Counted from the stretch's first letter, positions 35,083-46,206 are shown. The stretch: DNA of 64,000 bases from Streptomyces shenzhenensis (GCF_003688995.1 NZ_PENI01000042.1:1-64000); one strand, 5' to 3'. Numbers and translations are program-made. The notes: a model not told the origin generated them from the sequence alone.

Positions 35083-36180
35083 TCAGTACGCCTTGCCGAG
35101 GTCCGACTCGGCGTTGGCCGACGTGTACGCGCTGTCCTCGATGACGATGTCCTGGGCGACGGCGTCGCCCCGGGTGAAGGCGTCGAGCGTCTGGAAGGCG
35201 AGCGGCCCGAAGCGCGGGTTGGACTCGATGACCCCGTCGATCCAGCCGTCCACGATGCCCTGCACGGCGTTGCGCGTGCCGTCGATCGTCACGATCTTCA
35301 CGTCACCCGGCTTCTTGCCTGCGCCCTTGAGGGCGTTGACCGCGCCCAGCCCCATCTCGTCGTTCTCGGCGTAGATGCCCTTGATCCCGGGCTTGGACTG
35401 GATCAGGTTCTCGGTGACCGACTGGCCCTTCTCGCGGGCGAACTCGCCGGTCTGCCGGAACACCACCTTCAGGTCCGGCGCCTTCTCCTTGAGCCGGTCC
35501 TCGAAGCCCTTGGTGCGTTCCGTCGTCACATTGTTGCCGGCCGCGCCGAGCAGGATGGCGATCTCGCCCGTGCCGCCGGTCGCCTCGATCATCCGGTCAG
35601 CGGCCCGCCGGCCCTGTGCCACGAAGTCGGAGCCGATGAAGCTCACATAGTCCTTGCAGGCGGTGGCGTTGATCTTGCGGTCGACGGTGACGATCGGGAT
35701 GTGCTTGGCCGCCGCCGTGCGCAGCACGGGTTCCCAGCCGTCCGAGTTGAGCGGTGCGATCACCAGCAGGTCGGCGCCCTTGGCGATGAGGTCCTGGACG
35801 TCGCTGATCTGCTTGGAGAACTGGGACTGGGCGTTGGCGGTGAGGAGTTTGACGCCGCGCTTGGCCGCCTCCTCCTTGATCGAGGCGGTCTCCGCGATCC
35901 GGAACGGATTGGCCTCCTTCTCGGACTGCGAGAAGCCGACGGTGGCGGACTTGAGATCGGTCTTGTCACCGCCGTACGCGTCGATGGCGCAGGTGGGCCC
36001 GGAGGCGCTGGGCGAGGCGACCACCTGGCCCGAGTCGCCCTGCTCGGCGGACGCCTTGTCGGTCGTGGCGGCGGAGTCCTCGGACTTGGCGCATCCGGTG
36101 ATCAGGGCCAGGCCCGTGACGAGTCCGGTGGCGAGAAGGGTCCGTGCCGCGGCACGGGCACGGAGTGACGTGGGCTTCAT
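35083..36180 (-). CDS. Sugar-binding lipoprotein, YtfQ-like
   Basis: Solute-binding lipoprotein of about 365 residues and first gene of the importer operon. Lipobox LALITGC, then a Ser/Ala-rich linker. The binding domain resembles YtfQ, the galactofuranose-binding protein: SATVGFSQSEKEANPFRIAE, LLVIAPLNSDGWEPVLR, QTGEFAREKGQSVTENLIQ and a C-terminal DLGKAY. ATG 36180 was chosen over the in-frame ATG 36192 because GGGGA lies six bases before it. A LacI-type box lies about 100 bases upstream. Ligand galactofuranose is inferred from similarity and operon order only. Confidence 0.88.
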   Translation of the reverse strand: MKPTSLRARAAARTLLATGLVTGLALITGCAKSEDSAATTDKASAEQGDSGQVVASPSASGPTCAIDAYGGDKTDLKSATVGFSQSEKEANPFRIAETASIKEEAAKRGVKLLTANAQSQFSKQISDVQDLIAKGADLLVIAPLNSDGWEPVLRTAAAKHIPIVTVDRKINATACKDYVSFIGSDFVAQGRRAADRMIEATGGTGEIAILLGAAGNNVTTERTKGFEDRLKEKAPDLKVVFRQTGEFAREKGQSVTENLIQSKPGIKGIYAENDEMGLGAVNALKGAGKKPGDVKIVTIDGTRNAVQGIVDGWIDGVIESNPRFGPLAFQTLDAFTRGDAVAQDIVIEDSAYTSANAESDLGKAY

Positions 36181-36276
36181 GGGAGTCCCCAAACGGCGCG
36201 GCCCCGGCGCTGAGAGCGCTCACGGGGAGGTGGGCACTTGCGGTCAACACGGCGTGCACGTCGTTCAGAGGAGGTT

Positions 36277-36303
36277 TTTACATCGTTGGAATGGCGCTGT
36301 AAA
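36277..36303. promoter_or_regulatory. LacI-type operator before the importer operon
   Basis: TTTACATCGTTGGAAT (36277-36292) matches the reverse complement of the box before the GH2 gene in TACA(A/T)CGTTGGAA. TTTACA also forms a wider dyad with TGTAAA (36298-36303). LacI regulators of this kind usually bind versions of TTTACAACGTTGTAAA. Confidence 0.6.
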
Positions 36304-36344
36304 CCCTTCCGTCCGAAATCCGCCCGGCCCGCCCGGGCCGACGG

Positions 36345-37358
36345 TCAGCGTCGGCCCAGGGTGCTCTCCCGCTCCACCAGCCGGAATTCCGCGGTGAGTT
36401 CACGTCCTCCGGGGTCCTGCCGGCCGGACAGGCTGCGCAGCAGCGAGGCCACCGCGAGCCGGGCGATCGCCAGCTTGTCGGGCGAGATCGTGGTCAGCGA
36501 GACGGCTCCGAAGCGGCCCTCGGCGATGTCGTCGAAGCCCACCACGGCGACGTCCCACGGCACCCTGAGCCCGCGCTCGTGCAGCACCCGCATGGCACCG
36601 ATCGCGATGAGGTCGTTGAAGGCGAAGACCGCGTCGGGCCGCACGCCCGCGTCGAGCAGCTGCGCCATGGCCCGCGCGCCGTCGTCCCGGTCCCAGCCGC
36701 CGACCGGCACGATCAGCTCGTCCGGGGCCGGCACGCCGGCCGCCGCCAGCTCGGCCCGCCAGCCGTCAAGGCGCAGATGGGCGGGGCGGTTGGCGGAGTC
36801 CGTGCGGACACCCAGATAGGCGATCCGGGTCCGACCGCGGCCGAGGAGATGGCGCACCGCGGTGCGGGCCGCCGCCACGTTGTCGATGGCGATGTGGTCG
36901 AACGGCAGGCCGTACTCCCGCTCACCGAGCAGGACCAGCGGCACGTCGTCGGCCCGGCCGCGCAGGTCCTCGGCCTCGAGCTCCAGCGGACTGAGGATCA
37001 GACCGTCGATCACCCGGGCCCGGAACCCCTGGCTGACCAGCAGCTCCTGCTCGCGCTCGCCGCGTGTGTGGTCGAGCAGGACCGTGAACTCGTGCTCGGC
37101 GGCGGCATCGATCACGGCGCCCGCCAGCTCGGCGAAGTACGGGTTGCCGAGTTCGGGGACGGCCAGCGCGATGATGCCGGTACGGCCCTTGCGCAGATGG
37201 CGCGCGGTGAGATTCGGCCGGTAGCCCAGCTCGTCGATGGCCTGCTGCACCCTGGCCCGCATCGCCGGGGTGACGTGCGGATAGTTGTTCACGACGTTGG
37301 ACACGGTCTTGATCGAGACGCCGGCGCGTTCGGCCACGTCCTTCAGGCTGACCCGCAA
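36345..37358 (-). CDS. LacI-family repressor
   Basis: A 337-residue regulator. The N-terminal helix-turn-helix VSLKDVAERAGVSIKTVSNV and hinge VTPAMRARVQQAIDELGYRP are textbook LacI/GalR; the C-terminal two-lobed sugar-binding domain includes DGLILSPLELEAEDL and AVFAFNDLIAIGAMRVL. I place the start at TTG 37358 (LRVSLKDVAE) because GAGGAG lies at ideal spacing and the family begins here; the frame extends 16 codons further. It lies between the importer and the divergent GH2 gene, with similar boxes in front of both, so it probably represses both until the sugar is present. Confidence 0.9.
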   Translation of the reverse strand: MRVSLKDVAERAGVSIKTVSNVVNNYPHVTPAMRARVQQAIDELGYRPNLTARHLRKGRTGIIALAVPELGNPYFAELAGAVIDAAAEHEFTVLLDHTRGEREQELLVSQGFRARVIDGLILSPLELEAEDLRGRADDVPLVLLGEREYGLPFDHIAIDNVAAARTAVRHLLGRGRTRIAYLGVRTDSANRPAHLRLDGWRAELAAAGVPAPDELIVPVGGWDRDDGARAMAQLLDAGVRPDAVFAFNDLIAIGAMRVLHERGLRVPWDVAVVGFDDIAEGRFGAVSLTTISPDKLAIARLAVASLLRSLSGRQDPGGRELTAEFRLVERESTLGRR

Positions 37359-37455
37359 GGGATCTCCTCGGCATCGACGGGTGCTCCGGGGCGGAGCTTT
37401 TGTCATGGATCTGGACAGCGGCTGGGAGCCGTGCTCTCATGCCAACTGCCTCTGC

Positions 37456-37471
37456 TTCCAACGTTGTACAG
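37456..37471. promoter_or_regulatory. LacI-type operator before the GH2 gene
   Basis: TTCCAACGTTGTACAG has the perfect centre CAACGTTG and matches 12 of 16 positions of TTTACAACGTTGTAAA. It lies in the 157-base gap between the lacI-type and GH2 genes, so it could control both. Confidence 0.65.
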
Positions 37472-37515
37472 ACTGAAGCACCGAGCCGCCACCCTTCCTC
37501 AGCCAAGGAGGATTC

Positions 37516-40119
37516 GTGCGCATCAGACCGTTCAGAGATCGACTTGTCCTGCTCCTCGCGGCAGTGCTGGGCGCCGCGGGACTGGCCGCAGCGCCCGCCG
37601 CGACGGCCGCGGACGACCCCGTCGAGGTCCATGGCCTCAAGGGCGAGTACTACACCCAGTCCGCTCCCGGAGCCTTCGACTTCCATGAACTCAAGGCCAC
37701 CGGATTCGACCCGCAACTGGACTTCGACTCGCTGGAGTCCCGGCTGAGTTCGGCCACCGGACGGTCGGACGACGTCAGCGTCCGCTGGACCGGCCGGATC
37801 GTGCCGGAGAAGACCGGCCCCACCACCTTCTCGATCATCGGCGACAACGGCTTCCGGCTCTGGGTCGGCGGCCGGCTCGTCATCGACCACTGGGTCGACG
37901 ACTGGGACCGCGAACAGACCGCCGAGCCTGTGGAGTTGACGGCCGGTCAGGCCTACGACTTCAAGGTCGAGTACTTCGAGCACTACGGGGGCTCCAACCT
38001 GCACGTCCGCTGGACCCCGCCGGGCGGTACGAAGACGGCCGTCCCGCAGTCCGCGTTCCGGCTGCCCGAGGGCTATGCCTACGACGGCGCCATCGGCACC
38101 ACGGTCCTCAAGGACGGCCGGACCCTCCGCCTCGACTTCGCCCAGTCGCTGACGGCGCCCCCGGCCACACTCACCGACCACCTGGACGCCGTGATCGGCG
38201 GCGCCACCTGGCCGCTCGGCCGGGCCCGGCTCGACCCGGCCGACCACAAGGCACTGCTGGTCCCGCTGAAGGAGCCCGTCGTCGGCAACAAGACCGGCAC
38301 CGCGCGCGGCACCGCCGATGTGCGCTACGACGGAGCGGGCGGCCTGACCAGCACGGGCGGCAACGTTGTCAGCCCGTTCTGGAGCAGCGGCGGCAACCGC
38401 TCCACCTACGAGCTGAGCACTCCTTGGGCCGAGGACGTCACCCCGGCCAACGCCCACCGAGAGTACCCGCGGCCCCAGTTGACCCGCGGCGACTGGCAGA
38501 ACCTCAACGGCACCTGGCAGTTCGCCGCCGCCGAGGCCGGTGAGCAGCCCCCGGTCGGCCGCAAGCTCGCCGAGCGGATCCTCGTCCCCTACCCGGTCGA
38601 GTCCCAGCTCTCGGGCCTCGAACGGCACGAGGACCGGATGTGGTACCGGCGCACCTTCACCGTCCCGGCCGGCTGGAAGATCGGCTCCGGCAAGCGCCTG
38701 CAACTGAACTTCGGCGCGGTCGACTGGCGTACCGAGGTGTACGTCAACGGCACCAAGGTCACCGAACACGAGGGCGGCTACGACAAGTTCAGCGCCGACA
38801 TCACCGACGCCCTCAAGCCCGGCCGCACCCAGGAGCTGATCGTCGGCGTCTACGACCCGACCGACGCCGCGAACGGCGAGAACCCGCCGCTCGGCAAGCA
38901 GCGCCTCGACCCCAGCGGCATCTGGTACACCCCGAGTTCGGGCATCTGGCAGACCGTATGGCTGGAACCCGTCGCCGCCGACCACGTCGACTCGCTCAAG
39001 CTCACCCCGGACGTCGACGCGGGCACCCTGACCGTCGAGCCGAAGGGCGTGCGCGCCGGACTTCCGGTCACGGCGACGGCGTACGCCGGCAACCGGCCGG
39101 TCGCCACCGTCACCGGACGCAGCGGCACCCCGCTCACCCTGAAGATCCGCAACCCGCGGCTGTGGTCGCCGGACGACCCGTATCTGTACGACCTGAAGGT
39201 GAGCGTCGGCGCCGACCGCGTCGGCAGCTACTTCGGCATGCGGTCCATCGCGGTCGAGAAGATCGACGGCACCCCGCGCACCGTCCTCAACGGCGCACCC
39301 GTGTTCATGATGGCCACCCTGGACCAGGGTTTCTGGCCTGACGGCCTGCACACGGCGCCGAGCGACGCGGCGCTCGCCTACGACCTCAAGATGCACAAGA
39401 AGATGGGCTTCAACGCCGTCCGCAAACACATCAAGGTCGAGCCCGACCGCTGGTTCTACTGGGCGGACAAGCTGGGCCTGATGGTGTGGCAGGACATGCC
39501 GGCGATGACCGCGGGCGTGAACCCGGACGCCGACTCCCGCGCCCAGTACGAGCGCGAGATGAAGCAGATGATCGACGAGCACATCAGCAGCCCGTCGATC
39601 GTCATGTGGGTCACCTTCAACGAGGGCTGGGGCCAGTACGACATGGCCCGCATCGCCGACCAGGCCGCGGCATGGGACCCGACCCGGCTGGTCAACAGCA
39701 TGTCGGGCCTCAACCTCGGCGCGGACGGCGGCACCGGCGACATCATGGACGAGCACGGCTATCCGAGCCCCGCGCTGCCACCGCACCCGGACGGCGAACG
39801 GGCCCTGGTCAGCGGCGAGTACGGCGGCCTCGGCCTCGCCGTGCCCGGACACGCCTGGTCGGTGCAGCAGTCGTACGTCGACGTCGATCCGGCCACCTAC
39901 ACCGACGACTACCTCACCAAGCTCGCCGAGGTGCACGCCCTGGCCTGCCGGGGCGGCAACGGCGCCGTGTACACCCAGATCACGGACGTCGAGGGCGAGC
40001 TGAACGGGCTGATCACCTACGACCGCAAGGTCGTCAAGCCGGATGTGCGGCGACTCGCGGCCGCCCACGAGGCACTGATCGACGACGCGTCCCGGGCGAC
40101 CCCCGCAGGCTGCGTCTGA
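37516..40119 (+). CDS. Secreted PA14-GH2 glycoside hydrolase
   Basis: Exported enzyme of 867 residues. GTG start with AAGGAGG at ideal spacing; signal peptide to about residue 33 (ATAADD). A PA14 carbohydrate-binding domain (about 40-185; GLKGEYYTQSAPGAFDFHEL, FSIIGDNGFRLWVGG, HVRWTPPGG) is followed by the GH2 sugar-binding, immunoglobulin-like and TIM-barrel domains. Predicted acid/base Glu703 in TFNEGWGQ and nucleophile Glu768 in VSGEYGG. GH2 covers beta-galactosidases, beta-glucuronidases, beta-mannosidases and characterised Streptomyces beta-galactofuranosidases. Beside a YtfQ-type importer, galactofuranosidase or a related activity is a reasonable inference. A strong terminator follows. 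Confidence 0.9.
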   Translation: MRIRPFRDRLVLLLAAVLGAAGLAAAPAATAADDPVEVHGLKGEYYTQSAPGAFDFHELKATGFDPQLDFDSLESRLSSATGRSDDVSVRWTGRIVPEKTGPTTFSIIGDNGFRLWVGGRLVIDHWVDDWDREQTAEPVELTAGQAYDFKVEYFEHYGGSNLHVRWTPPGGTKTAVPQSAFRLPEGYAYDGAIGTTVLKDGRTLRLDFAQSLTAPPATLTDHLDAVIGGATWPLGRARLDPADHKALLVPLKEPVVGNKTGTARGTADVRYDGAGGLTSTGGNVVSPFWSSGGNRSTYELSTPWAEDVTPANAHREYPRPQLTRGDWQNLNGTWQFAAAEAGEQPPVGRKLAERILVPYPVESQLSGLERHEDRMWYRRTFTVPAGWKIGSGKRLQLNFGAVDWRTEVYVNGTKVTEHEGGYDKFSADITDALKPGRTQELIVGVYDPTDAANGENPPLGKQRLDPSGIWYTPSSGIWQTVWLEPVAADHVDSLKLTPDVDAGTLTVEPKGVRAGLPVTATAYAGNRPVATVTGRSGTPLTLKIRNPRLWSPDDPYLYDLKVSVGADRVGSYFGMRSIAVEKIDGTPRTVLNGAPVFMMATLDQGFWPDGLHTAPSDAALAYDLKMHKKMGFNAVRKHIKVEPDRWFYWADKLGLMVWQDMPAMTAGVNPDADSRAQYEREMKQMIDEHISSPSIVMWVTFNEGWGQYDMARIADQAAAWDPTRLVNSMSGLNLGADGGTGDIMDEHGYPSPALPPHPDGERALVSGEYGGLGLAVPGHAWSVQQSYVDVDPATYTDDYLTKLAEVHALACRGGNGAVYTQITDVEGELNGLITYDRKVVKPDVRRLAAAHEALIDDASRATPAGCV

Positions 40120-40127
40120 CCCCCGGA

Positions 40128-40161
40128 CCGCCCGGCGAGCGCACTCCCGCTCGCCGGGCGG
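40128..40161 (+). terminator. 14-bp hairpin terminator after the GH2 gene
   Basis: CCGCCCGGCGAGCG and CGCTCGCCGGGCGG pair perfectly around CACTCC, eight bases after the stop. Confidence 0.88.
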
Positions 40162-40420
40162 CCCCGGCCACCGGAACTTCCGGGCGCACAAGGACGCCGA
40201 CAGTTCAGGGGTCCGGCTCGGCCCGGGTCGTGTCGCCGTGCAGGACGCCACGTGGTCCCAGGCGTGCGCGCCGCCCGAAGCGGCCGGCCACACCCCGGCG
40301 TTGAGGTGGCGCGGTCACCTGCCGGGACAGTCGGCGGGCATCAGCCGTACCCCGCCGGCGCCCGGCACGGCACACCAGGTCGCGTCGGCCCGGAGGAGCA
40401 ACGGGCGGGCCGGAGGCGTG

Positions 40421-40456
40421 CTTTGCCGAATCCGCAAAGAACTTTGCCGGATCCGG
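40421..40456. promoter_or_regulatory. CTTTGC dyad and repeat before the methyltransferase gene
   Basis: CTTTGC (40421-40426) and GCAAAG (40434-40439) form a dyad with 7 bases between. CTTTGCCGAATCCG then recurs as CTTTGCCGGATCCG at 40442. It lies about 100 bases before the methyltransferase start and could be an operator. The rest of 40162-40537 shows no gene. Confidence 0.4.
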
Positions 40457-40537
40457 CGTATCGGCGCAGGCTCTCCCCGGGTGGCGCCGGGACCACCCAC
40501 CGCAGCCCGCGCTGCGCCGAACCTCCAGGGAGGCCCC

Positions 40538-41353
40538 ATGACCGAGATGCCCACCATGCGACCCGAGGAGTTCTGGGAGACCAGGTACCGGCGGAACGAC
40601 CGGGTCTGGAGCGGCCGGCCCAATCCGCTGCTCGTCCGCGAGGTGGCCGGACTGCGCCCCGGTACCGCCCTCGACCTGGGCTGCGGCGAGGGCGCCGACG
40701 CGGTGTGGCTGGCCGCGCGCGGCTGGCGGGTCACCGGCGCCGACATATCGACCACGGCGCCAGGCCCTGTCGTCAAACTCCCGCCTGCCCCGCGACGCCA
40801 TGCACGCACTCTCGCCGCACCGGACACAGGCCCAAGTACGTCCAGTACGAGGACCTGCGCCCGGCGCACCGAGAGCACGCACCTGACGCCGCAGGGCCCG
40901 CCCTCCGGGCGGACGACGGGAGTTTGACGACAGGACCTGGACCGCGCCGCCGCGCACGCCGCCGCGGCCGGGGTCGCCGGCCGCACGGTCTGGGAGCGCC
41001 ACGAACTGGGCCCGAGCTTCCCGCAGGGCCGGTTCGACCTGGTGAACGCCCAGTATCTGCAGTCCCCGGTGGAACTGGACCAGCGCGAGGTGCTGCGCCG
41101 TGCCGCCGACGCGGTCGCCGCCGGCGGCACGCTCCTCGTCGTGCTGCACGCGGGCTGGCCGTCCTGGCAGACCGAGCCGCCCTTCGACCACCCGTTCCCC
41201 ACGCTGCGCGGTGTCCTCGACGAGCTCGCGCTCCCCGAGGCGGGCTGGACCGTCGAGACGCTGGAGACGGTGCGGCGCACGAGCGAGTCGCCGGACGGCA
41301 CGGAGGGTTTCCGCGACGACAACGTGTGGCGTCTGCGCCGCACCGGCGACTGA
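40538..41353 (+). pseudogene. Class I SAM-dependent methyltransferase, interrupted by a MITE-like element
   Basis: The gene begins with CAGGGAGG and ATG 40538. Its N-terminus (RPEEFWETRYRRNDRVWSGR, then ALDLGCGEGADAVWLA, the SAM-binding motif I) is a typical small methyltransferase. After GADISTTA the sequence runs into a foreign insert with an in-frame TGA (40925-40927). The gene resumes in the same frame as LDRAAAHAAAAGVAGRTVWE, FDLVNAQYLQSPVEL and the conserved WPSWQTEPPFDHPFPTLRGV, ending at 41353. Removing 177 bases (59 codons) restores one continuous protein of about 212 residues. As it stands only a truncated product, or read-through past one stop, is possible. Confidence 0.85.
40760..40940. 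mobile_element. MITE-like element with 26-bp inverted terminal repeats
   Basis: The left end (40760-40785) and the right end (40915-40940, reverse complement) match at 24 of 26 positions; both contain CCTGTCGTCAAACTCCCG. Total length is about 181 bases and the element encodes no transposase. It sits inside the methyltransferase gene between codons GCG and CTG. A clean target duplication is not obvious: CCAGG on the left and CCTGG on the right differ by one base. I recall similar short sequences with such ends in other Streptomyces genomes, so it may be mobilised by a transposase encoded elsewhere. Confidence 0.8.
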
Positions 41354-41371
41354 CGGCCGCGCCCGCCCCGG

Positions 41372-43747
<2,376 letters not shown>

Positions 43748-43815
43748 CGGTGCCTCCGGCGGGCACGCCGCGGCTGCGGCCGGCGCGGTCGCGGCGGACG
43801 GTCAGGACGGGAAGG

Positions 43816-44331
43816 TCAGGAGCCGGAGGGCGGGGGAGGCGCCCGCCCGCGCTGCCGGGTCGCGTCGGTACCGGAGGGGCTGGGAACGGCCCTGTACCAC
43901 GGTGCCCGCGTGGCGGCGGGTACCGGGAGGGCCGCGGCGGTGGCCGCGGTGGCCGCCTGATGGCCGGGCGGACCGGGGCGTTCGGCGCGCTGCTCGTCTC
44001 GGGTGCCGGCTCGCGCGGCGCCGACGGCGTAGTGGTTCTCGTCGGCGCGCGGGCCGGTGTCGAACCGGTGGACGGCCGCGCTCAGGCGGACGCCCTCGTC
44101 GTGGTGGACGGCACGGTCCTCGTGACCGTCCGCGATCGCCGACGCGGTGACCGGCGCCGAGGCGCCCGGACCGGGCCGGGCGTCCGCAGGGGCGAACGCC
44201 GTCGTCAGCAGGGCCAGCAGGACGGCAGCCAGCACGGCCAGCTGCCGCGCCGGGCCGCCGGCCGCGGTCCGGGGGATGGCCGTCGGCCGGCGGGCCGCCG
44301 GCCCGGGGACGGCGTGCGGACGCACGGACAT
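43816..44331 (-). CDS. Secreted or membrane-anchored small protein
   Basis: A 171-residue product with one hydrophobic segment (LAVLAAVLLALLTTAFAPAD, about 30-50) that acts as signal peptide or anchor. An Ala/Pro/His-rich extracytoplasmic part without recognised domain follows. GGGGACG precedes the ATG. The gene lies between the response regulator and SecDF genes in the same direction, so it may be part of that operon. Low complexity makes the call less certain than its neighbours. Confidence 0.6.
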   Translation of the reverse strand: MSVRPHAVPGPAARRPTAIPRTAAGGPARQLAVLAAVLLALLTTAFAPADARPGPGASAPVTASAIADGHEDRAVHHDEGVRLSAAVHRFDTGPRADENHYAVGAARAGTRDEQRAERPGPPGHQAATAATAAALPVPAATRAPWYRAVPSPSGTDATRQRGRAPPPPSGS

Positions 44332-44453
44332 GCGCCGTCCCCTTTCGTCTCGTGGTGGTTCGTCTCGTGGTGGCTGTCGGTGTGGTGCGGCGGGCTGACC
44401 CGGGGTCCTGGCAGTGGGGGCGCACGGCCAGGACCCCGGGAGCGGGGGGAGGA

Positions 44454-45113
44454 TCAGGGTTCGACCAGCCCCGCCCGGATCGCGTAGCGGGTGAGGTCGA
44501 GCCGGTCGCGCAGGCCGAGCTTCTGCAACAGGTTGGCCCGGTGCCGCTGGACCGTCTTGACGCTGATGAAGAGGAGCTCGGCGATCTCCTTGGAGGACCG
44601 CCCCTCGGCCACCAGCTTGAGCACCTCCTCCTCGCGGGGCGTGAGGATCTGGTCGGGGGTCTCCTCGCCGTGCCGCACCCGGTCCAGGTAGTTGCGGATC
44701 AGGGCGGTGACCGCGCCCGGGTAGAGGAAGGGCTCGTCGCGCATCGCGGCCCGGCAGGCGGCGACCAGATCGCGGTCCGCGACCGACTTCAGCACATAGC
44801 CGCAGGCGCCGGCCTTCAACGCCTGGAAGAAGTACTGCTCGTTGTCGTGCATCGTGAGCATCAGGATCCGCAGGCCCGGCATCAGCCCGGCGAGTTCGCG
44901 GGTGGCCTGCAGCCCGGTCAGCCGGGGCATGGCGATGTCCAGGACCGCGAGGTCGACCTCGTGACTGCGGGCCATCTCGATGGCCTCCGCCCCGTCACCC
45001 GCCTCGGCGACCACCTCCAGGTCGGGCTCCCGGTCGAGGATGAGCCGCACGCCGCGCCGGACCAGCGCGTGATCGTCGGCGAGCAGAATGCGGATCTTGG
45101 TCGGGTCGGGCAT
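44454..45113 (-). CDS. NarL-family response regulator
   Basis: A 219-residue regulator. The receiver domain contains RILLADDHALVRRGVRLIL, phospho-acceptor Asp in DLAVLDIAMPRLTG and the conserved Lys in GYVLKSVADRDL. The C-terminal LuxR helix-turn-helix is LTPREEEVLKLVAEGRSSKE followed by ISVKTVQRHRANLLQKL. The start lies two bases after the stop of the sensor kinase gene, so they form one two-component system. Regulatory targets probably include the divergent DksA-like genes. Confidence 0.94.
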   Translation of the reverse strand: MPDPTKIRILLADDHALVRRGVRLILDREPDLEVVAEAGDGAEAIEMARSHEVDLAVLDIAMPRLTGLQATRELAGLMPGLRILMLTMHDNEQYFFQALKAGACGYVLKSVADRDLVAACRAAMRDEPFLYPGAVTALIRNYLDRVRHGEETPDQILTPREEEVLKLVAEGRSSKEIAELLFISVKTVQRHRANLLQKLGLRDRLDLTRYAIRAGLVEP

Positions 45114-45115
45114 GC

Positions 45116-46075
45116 TCAGGACTGCTTTCTCGGGACGGGCGCGGCGAGCCGGATCTGGGTGCCGGTACGGGGCGCGGAGACGGGGGAGATGTCGAGGGCG
45201 GCCCCGATGAGCAGGGCCCGCTCCCGCATTCCACGGATGCCCGCGCCCTCGCGCGCCGCCTTCATACCGCGGCCGTCGTCGGTGACGGCGAGCACCACCG
45301 CGTCGTCGGTGTGCTGCAACGCCACCACGACCCGCTCGGCGTCCGCGTGGCGGGCCGCGTTGGTCAGGCTCTCCTGGGCGACCCGGTAGAGCACCAGCTC
45401 GGTCTCCGGCTCCAGGGCGGGCAGGTCGGCCGCGAAGCGGCGCTGCACCCGCAGACCGGTGTGGGTGGCGAAGTCATGGGTGAGCGAGGTCAGCGCGCTC
45501 ACCAGGCCCAGGTCGTCCAGCACGCCCGGACGCAGCCGGCGCACCAGGCGGCGCACCTCGTCCAGGCTCTCCCGGGTGATCTCCTGCACCTGGCACAGCT
45601 CCCCGCGCAGCGGCTCCTCCGCCTCGTCCGCGGCCCGCTTCAGGGCGAGCAGCACGGCGGTCAGGCTCTGTCCGACCTCGTCGTGCAGTTCCTGGGCGAT
45701 ACGGCGGCGCTCCGCCTCCTGCGCGAGCAGCACCCGGGCACTGCTCGTGGCGCGTTCCTGCTCCAGCCGGTCCAGCATCGCGTTGAAGGTGCGGATCAGG
45801 TCGGCGACCTCGGCGCCGCCTCGGGCCGGCAGCCGCTGGCCGGGCCGCAGCAGGTCGACGGTGGTCATCAGCCCGGTGAGCCGGTCCAGCGGGGCCAGGC
45901 CCCAGCGCAGCAGGGCGGCGTTGGCGGCCAGCAGCACGGCGAGCCCGCCCAACAGGATGATCGCCTCGGTCAGCACGACCGGCACGGAAACGGTGACGGG
46001 AGCCCACAGCAGCAGCCCCGTGGCCGTACCCAGCACCACGGCGTTGAGCGCGAAGATCCGCCAGAACAGGGACAC
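45116..46075 (-). CDS. Sensor histidine kinase (HisKA_3 type)
   Basis: A 319-residue membrane kinase. Two N-terminal helices (IFALNAVVLGTATGLLLWAP and VVLTEAIILLGGLAVLLAAN) have almost no loop between them, so any signal is sensed in or near the membrane. A HAMP domain follows (PLDRLTGLMTTVDLLRPGQR, then FNAMLDRLEQE). The H-box RIAQELHDEVGQSLTAVLLA carries the phosphorylated His. The ATPase part has ESLTNAARHADAERV and DDGRGMK. GTG start with GAGGAG nine bases upstream. It is first in the operon with its response regulator. Confidence 0.92.
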   Translation of the reverse strand: MSLFWRIFALNAVVLGTATGLLLWAPVTVSVPVVLTEAIILLGGLAVLLAANAALLRWGLAPLDRLTGLMTTVDLLRPGQRLPARGGAEVADLIRTFNAMLDRLEQERATSSARVLLAQEAERRRIAQELHDEVGQSLTAVLLALKRAADEAEEPLRGELCQVQEITRESLDEVRRLVRRLRPGVLDDLGLVSALTSLTHDFATHTGLRVQRRFAADLPALEPETELVLYRVAQESLTNAARHADAERVVVALQHTDDAVVLAVTDDGRGMKAAREGAGIRGMRERALLIGAALDISPVSAPRTGTQIRLAAPVPRKQS

Positions 46076-46206
46076 CGGTGCGTACTCCTCCTCGTGTGAC
46101 GCGGTCTGCCTCTACTGTCGTCCATCGCACCCCGGCACCGGCCCGCGGCCCCCCGGGTCCCGGCCCGCGCCCGCCCCAGCATGACCGTCGCCAGGTCGCG
46201 GGTCGA

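Noticed and set aside
36922..40293. A 1123-codon minus-strand open frame over the GH2 gene and the LacI gene start
   Set aside because: Antisense shadow; the GH2 reading has signal peptide, PA14 and catalytic motifs. Its only protein-like part is a wrong-frame copy of LacI.
40238..40537. Upstream extension of the methyltransferase frame
   Set aside because: The frame is open but low in complexity. The ATG at 40538 has an excellent ribosome site and a family-like N-terminus.
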